Source of the DNA: Alentia gelatinosa
Taxonomy: Eukaryota > Annelida > Polychaeta > Phyllodocida > Polynoidae
Assembly: GCA_950022655.1 (NCBI GenBank)
Contig: OX465583.1
Coordinates: 63,702,306 to 63,766,305 of the forward strand
DNA: 64,000 bases
Direction: 5' to 3'
The translations under genes were made by a program, and so were the position numbers. The notes below the pieces were generated by a model. It made no database searches, was not told where the DNA came from, and saw only the letters and a program-made list of their open reading frames with translations. Shown here piece by piece: positions 27,483 to 36,822 of the stretch; position 1 is the stretch's first letter, and each line of letters opens with the position of its first letter.

Positions 27483-28293
27483 TGTAGGGACCCGTGCAAG
27501 TCGACTATGACTTTGGCACGTCTACTACGCCTTTCTAAGTATAGCCGCGGCTGGGACAGCCGAGCAAGCCGTGGGACAGGTTGATAAAACTTGTTTTCCC
27601 ACGGTTTTGAAGTGGCTATCCGCCGCTGGCTATTATAGACACCGTGTTGGGACCAGTCTAGACTGGTTTCTCAGCTGTCAGGTTGAGAACCAGCAGTGAG
27701 GATTGATCCTGAGGAGTTAGACAGGGAACTAACGGAAACCACTGGTTTGCTGGTGACCAGGCTGACTAAGAATACCCCTTTGGAGAATCGGCGGGATTCT
27801 TGCACATGCTCAGTGGGGACATGGGCTGTATATAAGCAGCCTGCTGTGGCTTACTGAGACACACTGGGGTGTGGAGAGACTATGTGCGGTCTCTCTGCAG
27901 GGCTCTGTCTCTGTGCTCCACCGACGGGAGCTAGTTCTCAGGACTAGCTGTTGACCGGTTCTGGTCCCCTAGGGGGTGGAGTCAGAGTATCTTGGTTCTC
28001 TAGGAGGAGAGGGTCGGACCCGTGTGTCCCTTTTCCGGATAGAGTTCTGGGATCCCGAGAGATGCGATCAGGGTTGTGTCCACCGACCAGAGAGGTTTTT
28101 CGTTGTGTTCCTGCTCTGTGAAGGTGTTTGACCTCCCTGTGATCCTCGAGGGCAGAGCCACGGTGCTGGGTGGTTGTGGTAAAACACAGCTGCGGGTTAG
28201 CGGGTGGGACCAGCATCGAGATGGCATCTTGGACCAAATACTGTAAGGGTGCTCGGGAGGAGCTTCGGCTGGACCCGTCACCCAACCATTACA
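27483..28293 (+). mobile_element. Solo LTR of an LTR retrotransposon
   Basis: The insertion begins TGTAGGGACC and ends ACCATTACA, the TG...CA ends of a long terminal repeat. GACC lies on both sides (27479-27482 and 28294-28297), and uninterrupted satellite copies have it once (CTTAGACCTAAGAC). The length of 811 bp, the lack of coding capacity and the single copy indicate a solo LTR left by LTR-LTR recombination. A 4-bp duplication is usual for many Ty3/gypsy elements, but the family is not proven. Orientation is + if the TATATAAG motif is the core promoter. Confidence 0.82.
27829..27836 (+). promoter_or_regulatory. Probable TATA box of the solo LTR
   Basis: TATATAAG lies about 345 bp inside the LTR, in a G/C-rich context (GGGCTG upstream, CAGCCTGCTG downstream), where an LTR U3 promoter would be expected. 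Transcription would start about 25-30 bp downstream, at the U3/R border. Activity cannot be judged from sequence. Confidence 0.45.
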
Positions 28294-29612
28294 GACCTAA
28301 GACATCTATGGATATGTCGTACAGATGCGCAACTTCACCTCCTGTTGGAATTAAGCAATGAAATTTCTACACGAGTAAGGGATACATATAACCTATGAGC
28401 GTACTAAATATGATGAAAATCGGCCAAACTGTCCTGAAGTTATCGGCGTTTGAATTACGCCATAGCAAATGCTGCTCTGGTGGCCTTTGTAGCTTTACCC
28501 TCACGTGATGTAATTTGCTTCACTCTGCCAGCAGATATTCTGTGCTCGACACCGCGAAAGATCTGCTCGCAGAGTGCATGTACAATATCAAATCGATATC
28601 CCGATGTATCAAATTAAAACGCCGATAACTTCGGGATGGTACCGCAGATCTTCTTCATATTTGGTACGATTATAGGTTCTATGTATCCCTTACTCGTGTT
28701 TAAATTTCATCACTTCATTCCGTCGTGAAGTGGAAATATCCTCTATATACGCACAGTGAGTAAGACATTTACTGTCTAAGTATAACACTTTTAGCGGCGA
28801 TGTCCCATGGCGCACTACGACACCGTCTATACCACACCGGCCATCTTGTGTCGTCCAAAATGTCGTGATATCGTTGATAGATCGTGGGGCTGACTGGACC
28901 CACAACCAACTCTGACTGACAAATACTTTATTAAGTCCTAGGGGCATGGGAATGAATTGAAAATAATTTTTTCCCAAGACTGCCTGGAAATCAGGGAAAT
29001 TTGTCCGCCGGCCCCAACTATTCTAAGACAAAATGTGCCGTAACTTAAAAAAAATCTATTGCACTTAGGACCCTAATTCCAACTGTCCCATGTAGCTATG
29101 AACGACATGTTTTTGCTCTGAGTGTGCTATAGTCGCGACATTTTAGAGGGTCGGACAATTATCGCCACTCTATGACACGTAGGGCGGTGTGAGGTGTGCT
29201 ATAGTCATGACAGTCAGTGGCTAATGGAGCGGAAAATGATGCCCAAAGTATCATAGGTCTAAGACACCTATGGACTTTGGAAGGGTGCAGCCGATTTTCT
29301 TCACATTTGGTACGATTATAGGTCATATGTATGCCTAACTCGTGTGGAAATCTTCTATATACGCACAGTGAGGTTTTATAGAACCTAAGACAGTTCTATA
29401 CTTGAGACACTTTTAGCGGCGATCGTCCGTGGCGCACTACGACACCGTCTATAGGACGCCGGCCATTTTTGTTGTCTAAAAAGGTCGTAGATCGGCTGTG
29501 GGATTGTAGGCCTGCGACACTCACAAATGTCGTGACTAAAAAACAGGGCCCTGAAATCCACTGACAAATACTTTATTAAGGCCTAGGGGCATGGGAACAA
29601 TTTAAGAATCTG

Positions 29613-30386
29613 GGGGGTGTTTTTCAGTTGAGAGGATCTCAACTTGAGACCACTTGAGAGGCAAAGTGTTTTTCAGTTGAGACGATCTTAAGGGATCTCA
29701 AGTTGAGACTGAGATGAGACCGTTTGGGGGTGCTTTGGGTGTTTTTCAGTTGAGAGGATCTCAAGGGATCTTAGGGATCTCAAGTCAAAAGATCTCAACG
29801 TCGGTCTCAAGTTGAGACCAGTTGATACTTGTCTCAACTTTTTTATTTGGTGCTTAAACTTAGTCTAATTAGAAGATATTTAAAGTAAAGCGAACTAATA
29901 ATCTGGCAATGCTATATACCGATTTTCAAAATATTCTTTTGCTTATTATGACCATGAGAAACCTTTGAAAAGAGAGTGAAAAAGTGCAGTCACTGCACCA
30001 CTCGGGCCGCATGTGAAATTCCTACTGGTATGCTCGAAAACGGTCTCAACTTGAGATCGGTCTCAACTTGAGATCGATCTCAACTTGAGATCAGTTCACA
30101 AAAGGTATCATGAGGGACAAAAATAATAGGTGATTTTAGAGGTAATTTTTAGACCTGAGCTGGTTACCCGCAGGAAGATCACTATAGAACTTGAGATCGC
30201 TCCACACAGAGGGCTAGGGATCTCAACTTGAGATCCTTGGAGTTGAGATCCCATAAGATCGGCTGTGTAGACTTGAGACAACGTCTGAAAAACACTTTCC
30301 GCCATTGATCTCAAAGTCGGTCTCAGGATCTCGGATCGATCTTAGCGGATCTCAAGTTGAGATCCTCTCGACTGAAAAACAACCCC
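29613..30386. mobile_element. GATCTCAA-rich MITE, copy A
   Basis: This element of about 774 bp has ends GGGGGTGTTTTTCAG and CTGAAAAACAACCCC, and sits in the satellite linker between two CTG triplets (29610-29612 and 30387-30389). The outer 100-350 bp are packed with GATCTCAA and its complement TTGAGATC, often fused as the palindrome GATCTCAACTTGAGATC (for example near 30,050-30,090). The A/T-rich centre (about 29,840-29,960) is shared with the copies near 36 kb and 54 kb. No transposase is encoded. Confidence 0.78.
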
Positions 30387-30389
30387 CTG

Positions 30390-31196
30390 GGCCCTGTTTT
30401 TCAGTCGAGATGATCTCAAGCTGAGATCCGCTGAGATCCATGAGCGATTCTGAGACCGTTTGGGAGATCAATGGCGGCAACTGTTTTTCAGTCATGGTCT
30501 CAGTGGGCCACAGCGGATCTCAGGGCGATCTCAGGTTGTGATCGTTTTAGCTGAGATCCCTAGAGATCATTTTAGCACTCAGAAATTATCGATTTGAGAC
30601 ACTTATACTTATTCAAATTAGAACATATTTACAGCGAATAATTGTCCATGTCCATCCGACCGAATCCTAAGATTTCATAATTTTCTATTGAATATTTCAA
30701 GAGTCAGACATAATTTTCTTTGTGAATGGGTAGTGTTGTTATTTATAAATATGGAGTGACCTTGACCCTACCCTGCTCAATTAAATCGAGCATTACAGGT
30801 ATACACAAGCTGTTTGAGTGGGGCAGTGCCTGCATTTTTCAGATTTCCAGACAAATGTTTATCACAGTCTTAACAACCACAAGAAAATTATGATATTTGG
30901 GATATAGGTATGTCAGATTAATAGTACCCTTCGCTCTAAATATTTTCTAATTTGAATAAGTTTTAGCACCTAAAAAAATAAGTTATGACAAGTATCATCT
31001 GGTCTCAGGTTGAGACCGTTTGGGAGATCATTTCACTTAAGATCCCTTGAGATCATCACAACTGAAAAACACTGAAATCACCCAAACGGTCGCATCTCAG
31101 TCTCAGGCTGAGATCCCCAGAGATCGTCTCAACTGAAAAACAGTTTGCCTTTCAAACGGTCTCAACTTGAGATCGTCTCAACTGAAAAACAGGGCC
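30390..31196. mobile_element. GATCTCAA-rich MITE, copy B (back-to-back with copy A)
   Basis: The 807-bp element starts GGCCCTGTTTTTCAG directly after the CTG at 30387-30389 and ends CTGAAAAACAGGGCC before the CTG at 31197-31199. The satellite linker then resumes (CTGGATTTTCTGG). Its centre is more diverged than that of the other copies. Two elements sharing one internal CTG implies that the second inserted at the target triplet beside the first. Confidence 0.78.
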
Positions 31197-31341
31197 CTGG
31201 ATTTTCTGGATTTTTTCCTGGAAAATCAGGGAATTTTGACTGCCGACCCAACCCAAACTGACACAAAATGTGCCGTAACTTTTAAAAAATCTAGTTACCT
31301 TAGAACCCTAATTCCAACTGTCCCATGTAGGTACATACCTG

Positions 31342-32789
31342 GGCCCTGTTTTTTAGTCACGACCATCGTTATGGGCGACATGTTTTTGCTGTCAGTGTAC
31401 TATAGCCGCGATAGTTTAGGGGGTCGGGTAATTATCGCCGCTCTAATAGACTTAGGGTGGTCTGAGGTGTGCTATAGTGACGACACTTTTAGGGTCACAT
31501 GGTTCAAAATGGCTTACAAAGTGTCTTAGACCTAAGACATCTATGGATATGTCGTACAGATGCGCAACTTCACTTCCTTTTGGAATTAGGCAATGAAATT
31601 TCTACACGAGTAAGGGATACATATAACCTATAAGCGTACCAAATATGAAGAAAACCGGCCAAACTGTCCCGAAGTTATCGGCGTTTGAATTACGCCATAG
31701 CAAATGCTGCTCTGGTGGCCTTTGTAGCTTTACCCTCACGTGATGTAATTTGCTTCACTCTGCCAGCAGATATTTCGTGCTCGACACCGCGAAAGATCTG
31801 CTCGCAGAGTGCATGTACAATATCAAATCGATATCCCGATGTATCAAATTAAAACGCCGATAACTTCGGGACGGTACCGCAGATCTTCTTCATATTTGGT
31901 ACGATTATAGGTTCTATGTATCCCTTACTCGTGTTTAAATTTCATCACTTCATTCCGTCGTGAAGTGGAAACATCCTCTATATACGCACAGTGAGTAAGA
32001 CATTTACTGTCTAAGTATAACACTTTTAGCGGCGATGTCCCATGGCGCACTACGACACCGTCTATAGCACACCGGCCATCTTGTGTCGTCCAAAATGTCG
32101 TGATATCGTTGATAGATCGTGGGGCTGACTGGACCCACAACCAACTCTGACTGACAAATACTTTATTAAGTCCTAGGGGCATGGGAATGAATTGAAAATA
32201 ATTTTTTCCCAAGACTGACTGCCTGGAAATCAGGGAAATTTGTCCGCCGGCCCCAACTATTCTAAGACAAAATGTGCCGTAACTTAAAAAAAATCTATTG
32301 CACTTAGGACCCTAATTCCAACTGTCCCATGTAGCTATGAACGACATGTTTTTGCTCTGAGTGTGCTATAGTCGCGACATTTTAGAGGGTCGGACAATTA
32401 TCGCCACTCTATGACACGTAGGGCGGTGTGAGGTGTGCTATAGTCATGACAGTCGGTGGCTAATGGAGCGGAAAATGATGCCCAAAGTATCATAGGTCTA
32501 ATACACCTATGGACTTTGGAAGGGTGCAGCCGATTTTCTTCACATTTGGTACGATTATAGGTCATATGTATGCCTAACTCGTGTGGAAATCTTCTATATA
32601 CGCACAGTGAGGTTTTATAGAACCTAAGACAGTTCCATACTTGAGACACTTTTAGCGGCGATCGTCCGTGGCGCACTACGACACCGTCTATAGGACGCCG
32701 GCCATTTTTGTTGTCTAAAAAGGTCGTAGATCGGCTGTGCGATTGTAGGCCTGCGACACTCACAAATATCGTGACTAAAAAACAGGGCC
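31342..32789. mobile_element. Satellite element copy 18
   Basis: This is a full-length 1,448-bp copy with CTG flanks. It belongs to the diverged right-hand end of the array. Its last 400 bp and the following linker were then duplicated locally. Confidence 0.8.
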
Positions 32790-32884
32790 CTGAAATCCAC
32801 TGACAAATACTTTATTAAGGCCTAGGGGCATGGGAACAATTTAAGAATCTGGATTTTCTGGATTTTTTCCTGGAAAATCAGGGA

Positions 32885-33385
32885 AGAGGGTCGGACAATT
32901 ATCGCCACTCTATGACACGTAGGGCGGTGTGAGGTGTGCTATAGTCATGACAGTCGGTGGCTAATGGAGCGGAAAATGATGCCCAAAGTATCATAGGTCT
33001 AATACACCTATGGACTTTGGAAGGGTGCAGCCGATTTTCTTCACATTTGGTACGATTATAGGTCATATGTATGCCTAACTCGTGTGGAAATCTTCTATAT
33101 ACGCACAGTGAGGTTTTATAGAACCTAAGACAGTTCCATACTTGAGACACTTTTAGCGGCGATCGTCCGTGGCGCACTACGACACCGTCTATAGGACGCC
33201 GGCCATTTTTGTTGTCTAAAAAGGTCGTAGATCGGCTGTGCGATCGTAGGCCTGCGACACTCACAAATGTTGTGACTAAAAAACAGGGCCCTGAAATCCA
33301 CTGACAAATACTTTATTAAGGCCTAGGGGCATGGGAACAATTTAAGAATCTGGATTTTCTGGATTTTTTCCTGGAAAATCAGGGA
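32885..33385. repeat. 501-bp tandem duplication inside the array
   Basis: The segment 32384-32884 is repeated directly (AGAGGGTCGGACAATTATCG at 32384 and 32885). The duplicate contains a right terminus ending at 33290 without a matching left terminus, followed by a linker. Because the 501-bp shift is divisible by three, two identical 121-codon frames appear on the minus strand; I do not consider them genes. Confidence 0.85.
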
Positions 33386-33494
33386 ATTTTGACTGCCGAC
33401 CCAACCCAAACTGACACAAAATGTGCCGTAACTTTAAAAAAATCTAGTTACCTTAGAACCCTAATTCCAACTGTCCCATGTAGGTACATACCTG

Positions 33495-34317
33495 GGCCCT
33501 GTTTTTTAGTCACAACCATCGTTATGGGCGACATGTTTTTGCTGTCAGTGTACTATAGCCGCGATAGTTTAGGGGGTCGGGTAATTATCGCCGCTCTAAT
33601 AGACTTAGGGTGGTCTGAGGTGTGCTATAGTGACGACACTTTTAGGGTCACATGGTTCAAAATGGCTTACAAAGTGTCTTAGACCTAAGACATCTATGGA
33701 TATGTCGTACAGATGCGCAACTTCACTTCCTGTGAGAATTAAGCAATGAAATTTCTATACGAGTAAGGGATACATATAACCTATAAGCGTACCAAATATG
33801 AAGAAGATCGGCCAAACTGTCCCGAAGTTATCGGCGTTTGAATTACGCCATAGCAAATGCTGCTCTGGTGGCCTTTGTAGCTTTACCCTCACGTGATGTA
33901 ATTTGCTTCACTCTGCCAGCAGATATTCCGTGCTCGACACCGCGAAAGATCTGCTCGCAGAGTGCATGTACAATATCAAATCGATATCCCGATGTATCAA
34001 ATTAAAACGCCGATAACATCGGGACGGTACCGCAGATCTTCTTCATATTTGGTACGATTATAGGTTCTATGTATCCCTTACTCGTATTAAATTTTCATCA
34101 CTTCATTCCATCGGGAAGTGGAAACATCCTCTATATACGCACAGTGAGTAAGACATTTACTGTCTAAGTATGACACTTTTAGCGGCGATGTCCCGTGGCG
34201 CACTACGACACCGTCTATAGCACACCGGCCATCTTGTGTCGTCCAAAATGTCGTGATATCGTTGGTAGATCGTGGGGCTGAATGGACCCACAATGGTCGT
34301 GATTAAAAAACAGGGCC
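33495..34317. mobile_element. Single-unit (ancestral-type) satellite element, copy 19
   Basis: At 823 bp this copy is one undimerised element. Its left end is GGCCCTGTTTTTTAGTCAC at 33495. The right end GTCGTGATTAAAAAACAGGGCC lies exactly where other copies read ACCAACTCTGACTGACAAATAC without a terminus. The inverted arms (about 33,720-33,845 and 33,995-34,125) are intact. Flanks are CTG on the left and CTA on the right. It is nearly the size of the nested 840-bp element, supporting a basic element of about 0.82-0.84 kb from which the 1,448-bp unit was built. Confidence 0.75.
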
Positions 34318-34640
34318 CTAGAACCGACTGACAAATACTTTATTAAGGCCTAGGGGCATGGGAATGAATTGAAAATAATTTTTTCCCAAGACTGACTGCC
34401 TGGAAATCAGGGAAATTTGTCCGCCGGCCCCAACTATTCTAAGACAAAATGTGCTGTAACTTTAAAAAAATCTATTGCACTTAGGACCCTAATTCCAACT
34501 GTCACATGTAGCTATATATCTGGAATCCACTGACAAATACTTTATTAAGGCCTAGGGACATGGGAATGAATCGAAAATAAATTTTTCCAAAGACTGACTG
34601 CCTGAAAATCAAGGAAATTTGCCCGTCAGCCCAAACTATT
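34318..34640. repeat. Degenerate end of the satellite array
   Basis: Two decayed linker copies (34,318-34,515 and about 34,520-34,640) follow the last element, each starting GACTGACAAATAC or CACTGACAAATAC and containing TTTATTAAGGCCTAGG. Between them the element itself is deleted: CATGTAGCTAT joins directly to ATCTGGAATCCACTG. Similarity ends near 34,640. Confidence 0.75.
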
Positions 34641-34929
34641 CTTTAACCAATATAACCATATTAAATAACCAAAACCAAAATGTTCTGCAAAGCATTTGTG
34701 GGTATCACACATGCAGAACAGATATCTATTCATAACCACAAATTAACAGGGCTCTTCAAAGTTGCTATTTCATAAATTTACCACTAGAGACCAAATGTTG
34801 CACTTCATTGACACTGGAGGCGCCACTAGAAGCCTGGTAGTTCCAATAAACGCCACTAGGAGGTGTTGAATACTAATATAGGCCCCTAATGGATATCCAA
34901 GACATTCAATGATTTATTAGACCCTCCAG
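34641..34929. other. Unassigned unique sequence
   Basis: About 290 bp of A/T-rich sequence between the satellite and the Harbinger-like element. A short motif, CGCCACTAG, occurs twice (34,8xx), within GGAGGCGCCACTAGAAG and AAACGCCACTAGGAGG. I see no gene, RNA or terminal repeat here. Confidence 0.4.
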
Positions 34930-35736
34930 GGGGCGTTGCACAAAAAATTATCGTACGTACTAACGCACATATGTATACATACGTGCGCTAGTGTGGCACA
35001 AATCCAAGCTTAGCCCTAAGAGAAAAGCCGTACGTATGTTAATGGGTGCTATAAACCAGTTGCACAAAACCATTAACGCACATAGACCTCACGTAGTGTG
35101 CAATTTTTTTATCACACGTAGAGGGGTGTTGCACAAAACCAGTATGTAAGATATTCAATTAACACATGTAGTGCTACGTGCGTTAGTGTTGCTAAAAAAA
35201 CTCACTACGTACGATAAAGGTGTATCCGGGCGTTTTATCGCACGTACCGCTACGACAACTCATGTAGGTGTCGTAGGATATGTAATGACATGTGCAATGA
35301 AGTAATTGCGTACTGCGCATGACGGAAGAGACATCTATTTTACAAAATGGCAGAACACCATGAAAGGCCAAGGGCGGCCCGGGAATTTATCCCTCGGGTC
35401 AATCCAGTCGACAGATTCTCGGACAAAAAGTTTGTTGAAAGGTACCGTCTAAAGAAGGAGACCGGGGAGCAGCTCATAGATGCGTTTGCAGCTTCTCCAA
35501 GCTGCACTACGAAGGGTGATCCTTGTGCCGGAGGTATCTCCATTAAAGAGCGGGTAAGTCCTTGAGAGTAGAGGTGACACGCTTCGCACATTTTCACTTT
35601 CTTCGCACGACATTCAACTTTAAAGCAATGAAAAACATAATCTGTACCCAAGTGCGATTCCACTTTCTATATTAAATTACGTGCAGTTCCTAATAAGAAA
35701 ATAACATTTGCATAATATTCGCATAATATCAAGAGA
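34930..35736 (+). mobile_element. 5' portion of a PIF/Harbinger-like DNA transposon
   Basis: The left end GGGGCGTTGCACAAAA follows a CAG (34927-34929). The next 300 bp carry subterminal repeats: GTTGCACAAAACCA near 35,058 and 35,129, plus many TACGTACG/ACGTGCG-type palindromes, as in transposase-binding subtermini. An open frame starts at 35347 with a Harbinger-like N-terminus. I find no matching right end before the next elements, so the 3' part, including the DDE catalytic domain, is missing. The right limit given is only where the next palindromic repeat begins. Confidence 0.5.
35347..35553 (+). CDS. First exon (69 codons) of a Harbinger-type transposase, truncated
   Basis: The ATG is preceded by TTTTACAAA. 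The frame reads MAEHH, a basic stretch, then FIPRVNPVDRFSDKKF followed by VERYRLKKETGEQLIDAF. This matches the pattern I know from HARBI1/Harbinger transposase N-termini: Arg-Pro-Arg-x-Asn-x-x-Asp-x-(Phe/Leu)-(Ser/Asp)-Asp, then a RYRL-K-T helix. The exon ends in phase 0 at CGG|GTAAGT, a near-perfect splice donor at 35554, and the frame runs only three codons past it before a stop. Family members continue for another 250-350 residues with a DDE nuclease domain, which is absent here, so it cannot be active. I recognise the family by motif only; a host HARBI1-like gene exon is the alternative. Confidence 0.45.
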
Positions 35737-35884
35737 CGTCACAAGTTTGAGTCTGAGTTTATTTATGCCACGCATTTTGTTGGCCCCATAATTTCATGAG
35801 TCGAAGACGAGTGACATTACGGGGCCAACAAAATGAGTATGAAATGGCATGAATAAGCTCAAACTCAAACGAGTGGCGTCTAGA
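35737..35884. mobile_element. Short palindromic MITE or hairpin
   Basis: Two arms of about 65-70 bp are imperfect inverted copies around a few bases. AGACGTCACAAGTTTGAG...TTTTGTTGGCCCC on the left mirrors GGGGCCAACAAAA...CTCAAACGAGTGGCGTCT on the right. The symmetry stops at AGACG/CGTCT, which should be the element ends. It sits in what would be the intron or 3' part of the Harbinger-like element. No coding capacity. Confidence 0.65.
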
Positions 35885-36045
35885 TTTTATCTTATACCGT
35901 TTTCATATTTTTTTAGTATCAGAAAGTAGTGGTGACACTTTATGTCACGTTCGTGAAATAAACAAATTCCATGTTAAGCCTATGGCGTTTTTTATAAGGG
36001 GTAGGATAATACTTTTTATAGTTACGGTAAATACGCAAGGTCCTG
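35885..36045. other. Unassigned A/T-rich sequence
   Basis: About 160 bp between the hairpin and the next MITE. It contains TTTTTTTAG|TATCAG near 35,915, which could act as a splice acceptor, but no open frame of note follows. It ends in CTG, the left flank of the next element. Confidence 0.4.
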
Positions 36046-36822
36046 GGGCCTGTTTTTCAGTTAAGATCATGTCCACTTGAGATCCGCTGAGATCGAAAGT
36101 GTTTTTCAGTTGAGATCATTTGAGGTGATCTCAAGTTAAGACTAAGATAAGACCGTTTGGAGTGCTTTGGGTGTTTTTCAGTTGAGAGGATCTCAGGGAT
36201 CTCAAGTGAAAGGATCTCAACTTTGGTCTCAACTTGAGATCAATTGATACTTGTCTCAACTTTTTTATCCAGTGCTAAAACTTATCAAAATTAAAAGATA
36301 TTTAGAGCAAAGTGTATTGATAACCTGGCAAACGTATATTCCAAATTTCATAGTTTTATTGTGGTTATTATGACCATGAGAGACAATTGATAAGCAACAT
36401 AAAAACAAGGCACTGCACCACTCAGCTAGTTTGTGCTGAACCTACTGTAATGCTCAAAGTCAGTTTCAACTTGAGATCGGTCTCAACTTTGAGATAGGTC
36501 TCAACTTGAGATAGGTCTCAACTCGACATTGGTTCACAAAAGGTATCGCGAGGGACAGTTTGGGGCGACAATAGGCAATTTAGAGGCTCTGGTTTACTTA
36601 AACCACAGGAAGATCACTATAGAACTTGAGATAGCTCTACACTGAGGGCTAGGGATCTCAACTTGAGATCCTTGGAGTTGAGATCCCCTAAGATCGGCTG
36701 TGTAGACTTGAGACAACGTCTGAAAAACACTTTCCGCCATTGATCTCAAAGTTGGTCTCAGGATCTTGGATTGATCTTAGCGGATCTCAAGTTGAGATCC
36801 TCTCTACTGAAAAACACCCCCC
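36046..36822. mobile_element. GATCTCAA-rich MITE, copy C
   Basis: The left end GGGCCTGTTTTTCAG follows CTG (36043-36045). The right end is CTGAAAAACACCCCCC, followed by AG, so the right triplet may be CAG and the duplication is imperfect or eroded. Clusters of GATCTCAA/TTGAGATC occupy both sides, and the A/T-rich centre (about 36,260-36,440) is shared with the 53.7-kb copy in inverted orientation. The last 36 bp of this element were duplicated together with downstream DNA at 40,528. Confidence 0.75.

Larger units (their letters stand above)
27292..29550. mobile_element. Satellite element copy 17, split by a solo LTR
   Basis: The left terminus is at 27292 and the right terminus ends at 29550. 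An 811-bp solo LTR is inserted at 27,483. Without the LTR and its 4-bp duplication the copy is about 1.44 kb, so nothing else of size was lost. Confidence 0.8.
1..34640. repeat. Tandem satellite array, 1,652-bp period
   Basis: About nineteen copies of one unit follow each other head to tail, and matching landmarks recur every 1,652 bp (for example 2038, 3690, 5342). Each period is a 1,448-bp element bounded by GGCCCTG...CAGGGCC plus a 204-bp linker. Copies look nearly identical by eye, differing by scattered substitutions and 1-2 bp indels, so the array is recent or homogenised. Every copy repeats the same short reading frames (60, 95 and 97 codons). I regard these as by-products of sequence identity rather than genes, because they lie across the inverted arms and terminal repeats and resemble no family I recognise. 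The array is interrupted by a solo LTR and by two adjacent MITE-like elements. Confidence 0.95.

Noticed and set aside
27944..28285. 113-codon minus-strand frame and overlapping frames in the LTR
   Set aside because: They lie wholly inside an 811-bp LTR with clear ends and match no family I know; such frames are expected in G/C-rich LTR sequence.
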